From Acidobacteriota bacterium (GTDB lineage: Bacteria > Acidobacteriota > Terriglobia > Bryobacterales > Bryobacteraceae), in contig JANXXI010000121.1 in NCBI GenBank assembly GCA_025350695.1, forward strand, positions 1-40,037: a stretch of 40,037 nt of DNA. Direction: 5' to 3'. How positions within the stretch are numbered: position 1 is the first letter of the stretch; the number at the start of each line of letters is the position of its first letter. Below, in pieces: positions 24,627 to 33,671 of the stretch. Under the pieces are notes generated by a model. It saw only the letters and a program-made list of their open reading frames with translations. It did no database searches and was not told the DNA's origin. A program made the translations under genes and the position numbers.

Positions 24627-26071
24627 GCATGGCCAAAAAACCTCCACCTAACGATGTTTTCTTCGCCTCGGCCGTGGAGCTAAATCAGCGTCTACGAGCA
24701 AAGGAATTTTCGGCGGCGGAATTAACGAAAGCCTTTTGCGATAGGCTCGAAAAGAGTGGCCCTGCCTACAACGCCCTCGCCCATTCGCTCCGGAAAAGCG
24801 CGCTGGCAAAAGCCAAGCAAGTGGATCGTGATTTGAAAGTGGACCGGCAGCGCGGGCCGCTGCACGGAGTTCCGTTCGCGGCAAAAGATCTTCTTGATGT
24901 CGCTGGGGCGCCCTGTACTTGGGGTGCGAAACCGATGGCTGGCCGGATCCCCAAAGAGGATGCGAGGATCATCAAGAAGTTGGATTCAGCCGGCGCAATC
25001 ATAACCGGGAAACTTTCCATGGTGGAGCTTGCTGGTGGTGGTGGGTACCGTTTCCCTGCCGCATCGTTGCAAGGTCCAGGGCTAAACCCGTGGGACAAAA
25101 CACGCTGGTCGGGCGGTTCTTCAAGTGGCCCCGGAAGCGCCGTCGCCGCAGGCTTGGTTGGCTTCGCCATCGGATCGGAAACCTGGGGCTCGATCCTCAC
25201 TCCGGCTGCCTACTGTGGGGTTACTGGATTACGTCCCACCTATGGCTATGTAAGCCGCAATGGAGCCATGGCGCTTTCTTGGACCATGGATAAGATAGGT
25301 CCAATGGCGCGCACCGCCGAAGACTGCGGCCACATTCTACAAGTGATCTCCGGTGGCGATGCCGAAGACCCAGGATCTGCCGGCAAGTCCTTTTACCTTG
25401 CGCCTCAATTTCAAAAACCGCTTTCTGAAATGCGCATTGGCTTTGCTCCTTCCGATCTTGATGCGGTAACGGATGAAGGTGTCCGAAAAGCAATTCAAGG
25501 CGGCCTCGATGCCCTACGCTCGCTCGGTGTGAAGATGGTGGAAACGGAATTGCCCACTTTCCCTTATGGCACGGTAGCCGGCACAATTATTGGCGCCGAA
25601 GGAGCCTCCGTCTTTGAGCCGCTAATAATAAACGGTCAGATCGATCAGTTAGCGGACCAGCGTCAGATTTTTGGGCTGAAGGCCGCGCTTGAGATTCCAG
25701 CGAAAGATTATTTGAAAGCCATGCGGATCCGTTCGCTCATTCAGTTGGAGCTGGGAAAGTTGTTCGACGACATCGACATGTTGGTCACCGCGAGCCGCTT
25801 TGGGGTAGCCACTCCCATCGACGAACCGTTAGATAGACAGACCGCCGCCGCCTATCCCGGCACACCTACCAAACGAGGTTTGCGCGATCTAGGAGCAGCC
25901 GGCAATCTGGCGGGACTACCGGCGCTTTCGCTTCCCTGTGGCTTCGCAAGTGGCCTACCGGTGGCGATTCAATTGGTGAGTCGGCCGTTTACGGAAAATA
26001 CCATCTTGGCAGTGGGCATGGAGTTTCAGAAACGCACGGATTGGCACCGGCGCCGTCCTCAAGGGTTGTAG
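24623..26071 (+). CDS. Amidase-signature family hydrolase
   Basis: From ATG 24623 the product is 482 residues. The amidase-signature core is complete: K88 in PFAAKDLLDV, the serine run in WSGGSSSGPGSAVAAGLVG with the cis-serine, and the nucleophile S190 in AIGSETWGSILTPA (the common GGS is here WGS). The length fits amidases such as the glutamyl-tRNA amidotransferase A-like group, but with no GatB/GatC genes nearby a free amidase is more likely. No leader is present. A longer frame opens at 24452, but its N-terminus reads as the shadow of the microprotein gene. The acyl amide substrate is unknown. Confidence 0.87.
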   Translation: MSMAKKPPPNDVFFASAVELNQRLRAKEFSAAELTKAFCDRLEKSGPAYNALAHSLRKSALAKAKQVDRDLKVDRQRGPLHGVPFAAKDLLDVAGAPCTWGAKPMAGRIPKEDARIIKKLDSAGAIITGKLSMVELAGGGGYRFPAASLQGPGLNPWDKTRWSGGSSSGPGSAVAAGLVGFAIGSETWGSILTPAAYCGVTGLRPTYGYVSRNGAMALSWTMDKIGPMARTAEDCGHILQVISGGDAEDPGSAGKSFYLAPQFQKPLSEMRIGFAPSDLDAVTDEGVRKAIQGGLDALRSLGVKMVETELPTFPYGTVAGTIIGAEGASVFEPLIINGQIDQLADQRQIFGLKAALEIPAKDYLKAMRIRSLIQLELGKLFDDIDMLVTASRFGVATPIDEPLDRQTAAAYPGTPTKRGLRDLGAAGNLAGLPALSLPCGFASGLPVAIQLVSRPFTENTILAVGMEFQKRTDWHRRRPQGL

Positions 26072-26095
26072 TACCTTGTCCTCCGATAAAAATCA

Positions 26096-26641
26096 ATGAC
26101 AAGGTTGCCGCTGTACCTCGAATACTCCTTAATCGTTCTTGCATTGGTAACAAGCGTGACGGATATCCGCACCAGACGAATTCCCAATTGGGCAGTCGTG
26201 GCCGGATTCGCGGCAGGCATTTTAGGAAATGTTTACGCTTCAGGTTGGTTGGGGCTGCGAACCGCGCTGCTGGGATTTCTATGCGGATTTGCACTGTACC
26301 TGCCACTGTATTTATTGCAAGGCCGCGGCGGCGGCGACTTGAAGCTTATGGCCGCCATGGGCGCAATTACAGGTTATCCTAACTTTTTATTTCTGTTCCT
26401 GCTCACCTCCATTCTGGGCGGAATATTCGCAGTTGGGTACTTACTGGTTCGCGGAGGGTTGGAGCGCGCTCTGAGCAACGTAGTCTACATCGTCAAAGAG
26501 TTGCTGTTGTTCCGCCCGCCTAGTCTGGGCCGTCCTGAACTTTCTGTAGAAAACGCTAAAGCTCTCACCATGCCGCACGCTGTAGTGGCCGCGATTGGAG
26601 TGTTACTTTTTCTAACACTGGCCCGCCTGGCGCGGAATTAA
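26096..26641 (+). CDS. A24 family prepilin peptidase
   Basis: The 181-residue membrane protein has the two aspartates of type IV prepilin peptidases: D23 in VTDIRTRRIPN and D81 in GRGGGDLKLMAAMG. About six hydrophobic helices cover the rest. It lacks the N-terminal methylase domain of PilD, so it belongs with the short CpaA/TadV-type enzymes that process Flp-type or pseudopilins at the inner membrane. ATG 26096 is 25 bases after the amidase stop; no pilus gene lies in the window, so its substrates are elsewhere. Confidence 0.87.
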   Translation: MTRLPLYLEYSLIVLALVTSVTDIRTRRIPNWAVVAGFAAGILGNVYASGWLGLRTALLGFLCGFALYLPLYLLQGRGGGDLKLMAAMGAITGYPNFLFLFLLTSILGGIFAVGYLLVRGGLERALSNVVYIVKELLLFRPPSLGRPELSVENAKALTMPHAVVAAIGVLLFLTLARLARN

Positions 26642-26798
26642 GTGGTAACCCATTCGATTACTCCTCATCCGAACGGATCAATCTATTTGGATGGTGTTCA
26701 GAACCTTTGCTGCCGAGTACTAGCTTTTTTCCGGCCTAAACCGCGATATATTCTCTTTGTATCAGTCGAATACAGTGCGATTCTAAAGTTGTTCCAAC

Positions 26799-29315
26799 AT
26801 GGACCAGTCAACAACACATAACATCGGAGCCCGGCCTCTTGAAATTTACCGCAGGCTTCGCAGCCTTGTCGAGGAAGCGGCTGGGTTTGTTTGTGTGCTG
26901 GATGGCGAAGGCCGGCTAGAGTATTTGAACCCGTTGATGATCCAAGCGTTGGGCGTCCTGCATGAAAATTGGGAGGGCGTCTCATTCCAACGCCATGTCC
27001 ATCCTACGGATCAAGTCATGTTCGCGGCAAGCTTCGAACAATGGTTAGCCAAAGCAGGAGAACACCTGCCTGTTGAACTCCGTCTGGTATCCAACGGCGG
27101 TGCTCAAATTCTTTTTGAAGCTTGCCCCAGCAATCTGCTTGACGATTCCCTCGTACGAGGCATCGTCCTGTGCTCGAAGTATACCAATTGGTCTCGAGGA
27201 ACCGCCGAGCGTCTGAGTCTGCTGGGATTGGCGATTTCGGAAGCCCACGACGCCGTACTGGTGGCCAACGCCGGAGGCGTAAGCCTTGCCGCCGCGAATA
27301 TCGAGTACGCCAACCCCGCGATGCAGAACTTGCTGGATGATCCAAGCAGCCCGCTTGTCGGCAAGCCCGTTTCTTTCCTCACCGATATGCTCTCGCGAAG
27401 GAATCGCGCGCTGGCCGAGAGAATCGGACGCAAGCTCAACGAAGGAGAATCGGCACAGGCCATTCTTGAGATACGCTCGCCGAATGGAAAGACTCGTTGG
27501 CTGGATGTCCGTTGCCAGCCATTCCCCGATCCATCTGCTCAGTTGAGGCACTGGATCAGCATAGTGCGCGACATCACCGCGCCACGCATGGCCATCGTGC
27601 TTGAACATGACGGTAGCCGCATTCTTGAATTAATCGGCCGCAATGCTCCCATCGCGGAGATTATGAACAAGCTTGCGCTGATGGTGGAACGGCAGATCCC
27701 CGGCGCCTATGTCGCGGTTTTTCGGCTCAATGGTGAGTTGCTTTCTTGCGAAGCTGCGCCAACTCTTCCGGCTGCGTATCAAAATTGGGGATTCCCAAAC
27801 TTCTCTCAATCGGATTCCCAGCTGCGATTGTCCTGCTCCGTTCCAATACTTTCGGCGCAAGGGATACCGCTCGGATTGGTGTCTATTTTTCTGCCCACCA
27901 GTTCAAGGCAGGAAACAGATCAGGATTCCCTGAAGTATGCGGTCAACTTGGCGGCCATTGCTCTTGAACATAGGCAAATGACCGAAACTTTGGCCTATCA
28001 GGCAAAGTACGACGCACTGACCGGGCTGCCGAACCGAAATCATCTTGAGTCTCTGTTGCCGAGGTTGATCGAAGAATCGCTTGCCCTCGATGAGTCCATG
28101 GCGCTTGGTTTCCTGGATCTCGACCGGTTCAAACACATCAACGATTCTCTCGGACATGTGGTGGGGGATTTACTACTGAAACAGATCGGAGCAAGGTTGA
28201 CCGAAGCTTTAATGCCCAACGACTTGTTGGCGCGATTCGGCGGGGATGAGTTCGTGGTGGTGATGCGGAACTTGGCGGCGTTTGAAAAGCCGGAAGATCG
28301 TGGACGGGGATTTCTGGAAGCGTTTGTCAAACCCTTCAAAGTAGATGGCTATGATCTGCACCTGACCGCCAGCATGGGCGTTAGTGTATATCCGAGGGAC
28401 GGACAGGACGCCGATTCGCTGATTCGCAATGCGGATCACGCTATGTACCGCGCCAAGAATGTGGGCAAGAACGAATTGGAAATGTACGCGCCCTCGAAAG
28501 GGGCAACACCAGTCCAGCGATTGGAATTGGAAGTTCAACTGCGCCAAGCCATAGACAATCGGGAATTGTCATTGAATTACCATCCGCTGCTTACTATTAG
28601 CGGTGAATTAAATGGGTTTGAAGTGTTGCTGTCATGGGATCATCCAAAGTTGGGAAGAATCGCACCGGTCGATTTCATCCCGATTGCCGAAGAATCAGGA
28701 CTGATTGTATCTATCGGATCTTGGGTGTTGGAACAAGCTTGTTTGCAAGCAGCGGCGTGGAAGCGCGCCGGGTACGCGCCCTTACAGATGAATGTTAACG
28801 TTTCGCCGGTACAATTCGTCCGCCCCGATTTTGTGGATATTGTGGCGGCGGCACTTGCTGTAAGTGCGCTCGATCCACGCCATCTGACATTGGAAATAAC
28901 CGAAAGTCTGGTGATGAGCAACATGAAAGAAGCGGCTGCGAAAATGGCTATGCTGCGGGCTATCGGTGTCGGAATCGCCATCGACGATTTCGGAGCCGGC
29001 TATTCCTCACTCAATTATTTGCGCCAACTGCCCGCGGATCAGTTGAAGATCGATCAATCATTCGTGAGGGAGATGACCTCAGAGAGCAGCCCTAGCTTCT
29101 CTGTCATCGATACGATTACCACGCTTGCCCATTCGCTGCGGCTTAAGGTGATCGCAGAAGGCGTGGAGAAGCAAGAACAACTTGATTTGCTGGCCAAGGC
29201 GGGATGCGATTTCGTCCAGGGACACCTGTTCGGCGAACCCGTGCGTGCAATTGAAGCAGAAAAGCTCATGCGTCAACAAAGCCGCCGCCGCTATTCTACG
29301 CACTTAAGCAACTAA
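26799..29315 (+). CDS. PAS-PAS-GAF-like-GGDEF-EAL cyclic-di-GMP protein
   Basis: The 838-residue protein reads, in order, a PAS domain (about 20-125), a second PAS/PAC (about 140-262), a GAF-like region (about 275-392), GGDEF (about 400-560) and EAL (about 575-830). GGDEF at 481-485 is intact, so cyclase activity is likely. The inhibitory RxxD site upstream reads MPND, without its arginine. The EAL motif reads EVL (in NGFEVLLSWDH), but NVSPVQF, the E of EITESL, DDFGAGYSSL and IAEGVEKQEQ are kept, so the phosphodiesterase half may still work. No membrane helices: a soluble sensor. Convergent with the CheW gene. Confidence 0.9.
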   Translation: MDQSTTHNIGARPLEIYRRLRSLVEEAAGFVCVLDGEGRLEYLNPLMIQALGVLHENWEGVSFQRHVHPTDQVMFAASFEQWLAKAGEHLPVELRLVSNGGAQILFEACPSNLLDDSLVRGIVLCSKYTNWSRGTAERLSLLGLAISEAHDAVLVANAGGVSLAAANIEYANPAMQNLLDDPSSPLVGKPVSFLTDMLSRRNRALAERIGRKLNEGESAQAILEIRSPNGKTRWLDVRCQPFPDPSAQLRHWISIVRDITAPRMAIVLEHDGSRILELIGRNAPIAEIMNKLALMVERQIPGAYVAVFRLNGELLSCEAAPTLPAAYQNWGFPNFSQSDSQLRLSCSVPILSAQGIPLGLVSIFLPTSSRQETDQDSLKYAVNLAAIALEHRQMTETLAYQAKYDALTGLPNRNHLESLLPRLIEESLALDESMALGFLDLDRFKHINDSLGHVVGDLLLKQIGARLTEALMPNDLLARFGGDEFVVVMRNLAAFEKPEDRGRGFLEAFVKPFKVDGYDLHLTASMGVSVYPRDGQDADSLIRNADHAMYRAKNVGKNELEMYAPSKGATPVQRLELEVQLRQAIDNRELSLNYHPLLTISGELNGFEVLLSWDHPKLGRIAPVDFIPIAEESGLIVSIGSWVLEQACLQAAAWKRAGYAPLQMNVNVSPVQFVRPDFVDIVAAALAVSALDPRHLTLEITESLVMSNMKEAAAKMAMLRAIGVGIAIDDFGAGYSSLNYLRQLPADQLKIDQSFVREMTSESSPSFSVIDTITTLAHSLRLKVIAEGVEKQEQLDLLAKAGCDFVQGHLFGEPVRAIEAEKLMRQQSRRRYSTHLSN

Positions 29316-29352
29316 GCAACGTGTCAGGCTACGCAGAAAGCCCCTCTGCACC

Positions 29353-29883
29353 TCACGTCAAATTAGACAATCGACGAAGAGCCGTAGGACTGATAAGGAA
29401 ATCCAAATCAAGCACCAAGACTTCCCTTTCATCCAAGCGCGCCGAGCCGCGAAGAAACTGTGACGGAATTCTATTTTGAACAACACCCTTGATGGCCGCC
29501 GAATGAATCGCACAAGCGTTTTCCAGTGATTCCACCAAGATTCCGATCCGGAGACGCGCATCGGACGGAAGACTCAGTACAAGGACTTCCTCCTTACCTC
29601 CCAACCCCGCAGCGGGCAGACCAAGTGCCGTGCGTATGTCAAACACGGGCAATGCCTTCGTCTGGCAGAAAACAAAACCAATCAGAAAGAAACTGGAATT
29701 CGCCGCGGGAATTAGTGATCCGATCCCCATCACCCCGCGCACGATTTGCGCGGCTAGCCCGAATGTTTCGTTCCCAAGCCGGAATAGGACATGTTTTTCA
29801 CCAGGCTCCGCATATCTGGCTTTCCCGGTCAGATCGACCAAAATAGGTTCAGCCGTCTCGTGCATGAAAATCGCCTCCGCCAT
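29353..29883 (-). CDS. CheW-like coupling protein
   Basis: The 176-residue protein has a CheW fold: HVLFRLGNETFGLAAQIVRGV, then FFLIGFVFCQTKALPVFDIRTALGL, and REVLVLDLDFLI near the end. An extra N-terminal stretch of about 28 residues precedes the domain. CheW proteins couple chemoreceptors to the CheA kinase; neither is in the window, so it may serve a distant array. AGGCGA precedes ATG 29883. It is last in a CheY-CheX-CheW row and 13 bases after the CheX gene. Confidence 0.83.
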   Translation of the reverse strand: MAEAIFMHETAEPILVDLTGKARYAEPGEKHVLFRLGNETFGLAAQIVRGVMGIGSLIPAANSSFFLIGFVFCQTKALPVFDIRTALGLPAAGLGGKEEVLVLSLPSDARLRIGILVESLENACAIHSAAIKGVVQNRIPSQFLRGSARLDEREVLVLDLDFLISPTALRRLSNLT

Positions 29884-29896
29884 CAGTCTGCATCGC

Positions 29897-30436
29897 CTAA
29901 GTGGCGCCGGCGAATTGAGGATTCGTGAACCCTACTCTCGAAAGCACGCCGCTTTCTGAGTTCTTAACCAAGCAAACCTGAACCATCAAATTTTCTGACA
30001 AACATTTGAATGGCACCACGGTCCAACTGCCGCCGGCGCTCTTCGTGGAAAAATTACGGCCAAAAATGACGGTGGGAATGCTCAACCCCATCGCGCCAAC
30101 TTGTTCCTCGATGAGGGTCTTAACATTTCCGATAACCATGTTCGTGACCTCGGCAATAGCGTCCAAAACTTCCTCATCCACGGCCGTGTATTCACTCATC
30201 ATTAGCGCCCCGGAAATCTTACAAGCCAATTGAGGATTGCAACTTAGACTGCCTGTGCCCATCCAAGGTCCAGCCAGCCCGATCAAGCTAACCACGCCTT
30301 CCGTCGGCGCCGGCGAGCCTTTAGTTGCAGATACCTCTCCTGCTTCCACTTCTATTCCAAGCATCGTGCCAAACACTTCAGTCGTGCTCTGCTTGATAGC
30401 TCGAATCAACAACTCTTGCATCTCTTCAGCACTCAT
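29897..30436 (-). CDS. cheX: CheX-like phosphatase of CheY
   Basis: From ATG 30436 the protein is 179 residues. The CheC/CheX family signature is ExxN in AIAEVTNMVIGN (E96, N99), followed by GN, the residues that dephosphorylate CheY-P. GVVSLIGLAGPWMGTGSLS forms the paired strands typical of the family. The frame is open upstream to 30580, but AAGGAG at 30446-30451 fixes the start at 30436. It sits between the cheY and cheW-like genes, which suits a role in ending a CheY signal. Confidence 0.82.
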   Translation of the reverse strand: MSAEEMQELLIRAIKQSTTEVFGTMLGIEVEAGEVSATKGSPAPTEGVVSLIGLAGPWMGTGSLSCNPQLACKISGALMMSEYTAVDEEVLDAIAEVTNMVIGNVKTLIEEQVGAMGLSIPTVIFGRNFSTKSAGGSWTVVPFKCLSENLMVQVCLVKNSESGVLSRVGFTNPQFAGAT

Positions 30437-30445
30437 CGTGACTTT

Positions 30446-30451
30446 CTCCTT
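30446..30451 (-). promoter_or_regulatory. Ribosome binding site of the CheX gene
   Basis: AAGGAG on the minus strand stands 9 bases before ATG 30436. No comparable site precedes the upstream in-frame start at 30580, so this decides the start. Confidence 0.7.
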
Positions 30452-30622
30452 GCCAATCCACGGCCTATCGCCGTCGTCGAACATCCAAGAATTCGGGAGG
30501 CTCCCGTTTGACTGGCTTCCTTCATTTGTTCCTGTTTCGTTCGCATCCGTAAGACCTCGGCATTCTCCATGCTGGCCCATAACTACGCGCCCCCGTTTTT
30601 GAAATCTCCAGTTGTAGTTCGA

Positions 30623-30994
30623 CTAGATGATTCCGGTAAGTTTCTCTTTGATTTGGTCGGCCGTGAAGGGCTTACGGACATAGCCCGCGGCACCAAGACT
30701 CACTGCCTCCATCACCTTCGCCTGACTGCCTTCGGTTGTGATCATGATCACCGGAATCGACTTCCAGGCGTCATTAGCCTTGATTGCGCTCAACATCTGG
30801 ATCCCGTCCATATTCGGCATATTTATGTCGGATAAAATCAAATCTACTGAATTCTTCTTCAAGGACTCAAGCGCTTCAAGCCCGTCTCCTGCTTCGTAGA
30901 TCACCCCAAGCGGAACCTCAGCTTGGTTCAAAACTCTTTGTAAAATCTTGCGAATTGCGGCTGAATCATCCACAAGTAAGACATCTAAGGCCAT
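30623..30994 (-). CDS. cheY: CheY-like single-domain response regulator
   Basis: From ATG 30994 the protein is 123 residues, a lone receiver domain. LLVDDSAAIRKIL carries the acidic pair D9/D10, D56 in LILSDINMPNMDG is the phosphorylation site, T86 or T87 in MITTEG is the switch threonine, and K108 in YVRKPF completes the site. GGGAGA lies 6 bases before the ATG, so the 13 extra residues possible upstream are unlikely. With CheX just downstream it forms a signal / signal-off pair. A gap of 186 bases separates the two genes. Confidence 0.88.
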   Translation of the reverse strand: MALDVLLVDDSAAIRKILQRVLNQAEVPLGVIYEAGDGLEALESLKKNSVDLILSDINMPNMDGIQMLSAIKANDAWKSIPVIMITTEGSQAKVMEAVSLGAAGYVRKPFTADQIKEKLTGII

Positions 30995-31053
30995 TTTGCT
31001 TCTCCCGGACTTGTTGTTGTTCAAGTACCTCATCGGGACCCGGGGATCTACCT

Positions 31054-31902
31054 TTAACTTTTTTTACTAAACTGATTCGCGTGCCCCAACGTGGCAAGTA
31101 GAATGACACATCCTCCGGCTAACGCTTGCCTACTCAGTACCTCTCCGAGGACTAGCCAAGACCAGACGGGATTTAACGCCGGCTCGGCAAGCAAAATTAG
31201 CGACGCCCCAAGAGCCTCAACTTCTTTCATCGCCCGGATCATCAGCACGTACGACAATCCAATTTGGACAACCCCCAGATAGAGCAGGATAAGCGCATCA
31301 CTCCAGAGCAACTTATCGATCGGCAACGCCATGGGCAGCGCCGCCAGAAAAGTGATCCCGTTCGCCAACACAATGGGAGTAACGCCACCGGCGGAGTTCT
31401 TCGATAGCCATCGCAAACCTACTACCGTTGCCGCCCAAGTGGCGCCACTTAAAGCCGCCAACGCATTTCCGAACCCTGGGTTGGGCGCGCTTGCGGTGGC
31501 CGTTGTGGAATCGAAATAGAACAGCGTCATGCCAATGGCGATTAGCAGCCCGGTCAGTGCTTCGCGTATGTGCATCCGTTCGCCCAGCACGAGTGTCCCT
31601 GCGGCGAGTACGTAAAGCGGACCGGTGGCCTGCAGGAAAATGGCGTTAGCTGAGGTCGTGTTCTTCGTGGCGACAACGAAAAGGAGTAGCGTCGCTGCCG
31701 AAGCCATCGCCACCGGAGCAATCCTCCAATCCCAGCCTTTTCTTGCTTCCGGCAAAAAGACGAGCAAGGCTAGAGCGGCCAGCCCCGACCGGAATCCTGC
31801 TACTTGCCAGGAGGTGAGGGTGCATGCCTTGATGGCCGCGCCGCCCGTTGAAAAAAGCACAGCCGCGGCAAGCAACATCCAGTAAGGGCGGGTCAAATTC
31901 AC
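31054..31902 (-). CDS. EamA-family (DMT) transporter
   Basis: The 282-residue protein has about ten hydrophobic helices in two five-helix repeats, as in EamA exporters (RhaT/YdcZ-like). Features are LFSTGGAAIKACTLTSWQVAGFRSG at the start, split here by function: FSTGGAAIKA and VAGFRSG, then LGERMHIREALTGLLIAIG and the second repeat ending VLGEVLSRQALAGG. Substrates in this family are metabolites and amino acids. The start is a GTG 5 bases after the DUF6282 gene stop, so the pair is an operon. Confidence 0.85.
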   Translation of the reverse strand: MNLTRPYWMLLAAAVLFSTGGAAIKACTLTSWQVAGFRSGLAALALLVFLPEARKGWDWRIAPVAMASAATLLLFVVATKNTTSANAIFLQATGPLYVLAAGTLVLGERMHIREALTGLLIAIGMTLFYFDSTTATASAPNPGFGNALAALSGATWAATVVGLRWLSKNSAGGVTPIVLANGITFLAALPMALPIDKLLWSDALILLYLGVVQIGLSYVLMIRAMKEVEALGASLILLAEPALNPVWSWLVLGEVLSRQALAGGCVILLATLGHANQFSKKS

Positions 31903-31907
31903 TGAAG

Positions 31908-32786
31908 TTATCTCAACAAAGTCCCAGGGTTCACTTTCGCCATACGGTCAATCTCGCTGGCTGTCACGCCTTCCTTTTCCAATATCCGGAACAACATCGC
32001 CCAACCCTCGGTATGAATCGGATTCGCCGCCTGCCCCAAGTCGCTCGACAAGATCACTCTCTCCACGCCCACCGCTCGAATCGCGTCCACAAACTGCTTC
32101 GGCGTCATGTTTATCGCCGCGCCGATGATGGCGTTCGAAACAAACTCAAGGTACGCCCCTTGCGATGCGCACCACTTCATGTCCTCCACGGTCATCAACA
32201 CAGGCGCGATCACCGGATGAGTCACCACCATCCGCTTCACACCGCGCGCCTTCGCCGCTGTCAGTATCATTTTGGTTTCCGCCGGAGTTGAGTGCCCCGT
32301 GGCCAACACAAAATCGTTCTTGGCAATGACGTCGATTACCGCCAGCACCTCCGGGAGCAACGTCCCGTTCTTTGAAACAGAAACAAAGGGCCGCGCTTCC
32401 TTGCGAAACTTCACTTCGTTCTCGGAATCGAACGTTGGCATCCACACGACTTTTCCGTGCCCGCCCTTCACCAGCGCCATACGTTCCACGGCCGCCACAT
32501 TGATGCCACCCACCGGCCGGTTCAGAGCCACTCCGCCAAAGATCATTAAACCCGGCGCCTGTTGCGAAGCCAAGTAAGCCAACCCCGCGGTCGATTCGTA
32601 GTGGTTCTTCAGCACCACACCGCCAAAGCCTTTCAGCGCCATGAGCCGCGTTAGCGTCAGCGCGTCAATTGAGCGCGGCACCGAGTCAGGATCGGAGTGC
32701 GCGTGGATATCGAAGATACCCTTCAAGTCCGCCGTCTGAGCAATCAAGGCAAATTCAGCGATGAGGAGTAAGAACAAGATTCGCAT
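31908..32786 (-). CDS. Exported DUF6282-type metal-dependent hydrolase
   Basis: The protein starts MRILFLLLIAEFALIAQ, a signal peptide, if ATG 32786 is used (GGTGGGG upstream); an ATG at 32795 adds three residues. The mature part begins FDIHAHSDPDSVPRS, an amidohydrolase-like HxH motif. LKNHYEST, ATGHSTPAET and VVTHPVIAPV supply further conserved histidines, and LSSDLGQAANP the late aspartate. This matches the DUF6282 family of the amidohydrolase fold, whose reaction I cannot name. It is co-transcribed with the DMT transporter, and divergent from a small exported protein. Confidence 0.78.
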   Translation of the reverse strand: MRILFLLLIAEFALIAQTADLKGIFDIHAHSDPDSVPRSIDALTLTRLMALKGFGGVVLKNHYESTAGLAYLASQQAPGLMIFGGVALNRPVGGINVAAVERMALVKGGHGKVVWMPTFDSENEVKFRKEARPFVSVSKNGTLLPEVLAVIDVIAKNDFVLATGHSTPAETKMILTAAKARGVKRMVVTHPVIAPVLMTVEDMKWCASQGAYLEFVSNAIIGAAINMTPKQFVDAIRAVGVERVILSSDLGQAANPIHTEGWAMLFRILEKEGVTASEIDRMAKVNPGTLLR

Positions 32787-32828
32787 CCCCACCATCCTAC
32801 TGGAATCAGGTCATGCTAGGATCAGAAT

Positions 32829-33131
32829 ATGAAGCTCTTTACTACCTTTTTGTGTTTGGGCGCGGTTAGCTTTGGCATGGAGCTGACCGGCTGGATTAGC
32901 GACGCCTCTTGTGGCGCCGGAAACGGCAACGGTTCGGCTGGCTCTCGCGCCTGCGCGAAAAGCTGCATCAAGGACGGCTCAGCCCCAGTGCTGGTGACCG
33001 ATGGCGATGGCAAAGTTTATCACTTCACCAATGGCGATTTAGCGAAGACGCACTTGGACGCCAAGGTGAAGATTACCGGCGAGCTCAAGGATGGCAAGCT
33101 GATTATCGCTAAAATCGTTGACGTAAAGTAA
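32829..33131 (+). CDS. Small exported protein of unknown function with cysteine-rich start
   Basis: The 100-residue protein has a signal peptide of about 16 residues (MKLFTTFLCLGAVSFG). The mature sequence begins ELTGWISDASCG, then GNGSAGSRACAKSCIKDG, with three cysteines likely in disulfides, then PVLVTDGDGKVYHFTN and a lysine-rich beta strand KVKITGELKDGKLIIAKI. The last part looks like an OB-type fold. I recall similar proteins from acidobacteria and planctomycetes, without a known function. AGGA precedes the start by about 8 bases. Confidence 0.78.
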   Translation: MKLFTTFLCLGAVSFGMELTGWISDASCGAGNGNGSAGSRACAKSCIKDGSAPVLVTDGDGKVYHFTNGDLAKTHLDAKVKITGELKDGKLIIAKIVDVK

Positions 33132-33192
33132 CGTAAAGTAATTAACAATTGTGTAGACGGGGGCGTATAGGCTTTCTGTATAATCGAGCTCT

Positions 33193-33585
33193 ATGCGTCT
33201 TTTCATCCTTGGATTAGCAATTTTTCTCCCGCTCTGCGCACAGCAGCCGGGCGAAGGCAAGAAAAAAGGCGGCCCTCCCGGTCCGCCCAAGAACCTGAAA
33301 GTCCTTCCCGCCGACACAAACATCCGGCAAACAATGGGTGCCTACGGCGCCTCACTCGGTGTGAAATGCACCGGATGCCACATCCAAGGCGATTTTGCCA
33401 GCGACGAAAATCCACACAAGGAAATCGCCCGCAAGATGATCGTCATGACCACTGAAATTAATTCAAAGTTCCCCGACGGCAAAATCCACGTCACTTGTTT
33501 CACCTGTCATCGTGGCGAAGAGCATCCCCAAAAGGACGCTCCCATGGCTGCTCCGGCTCCACCCAAGCCGCCGGCCGCCGACTAA
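33193..33585 (+). CDS. Exported c-type cytochrome, photosynthetic-reaction-centre subunit-like
   Basis: The 130-residue protein has a signal peptide (MRLFILGLAIFLPLCAQ), a proline- and lysine-rich linker, and two CxxCH haem motifs: CTGCH near residue 59 and CFTCHRG near 100. NLKVLPADTNIRQTMGAYG and the MIVMTTEINSKF helix match the small cytochrome c family annotated as reaction-centre cytochrome C subunit, which is common in non-phototrophic acidobacteria. It probably carries electrons in the periplasm. The proline tail (PAPPKPPAAD) looks disordered. Confidence 0.85.
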   Translation: MRLFILGLAIFLPLCAQQPGEGKKKGGPPGPPKNLKVLPADTNIRQTMGAYGASLGVKCTGCHIQGDFASDENPHKEIARKMIVMTTEINSKFPDGKIHVTCFTCHRGEEHPQKDAPMAAPAPPKPPAAD

Positions 33586-33671
33586 GATTTCCCTTGGTGG
33601 GAAGTTCCATAGCGTGCGGGCATGGCCACGAACGCCTGTCCGCACACTATGCGAGTGCGAGATTTGGAAAT

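Noticed and set aside
30437-30580. N-terminal extension of the CheX protein
   Set aside because: Low-complexity residues and a good ribosome binding site at 30446-30451 place the start at 30436.
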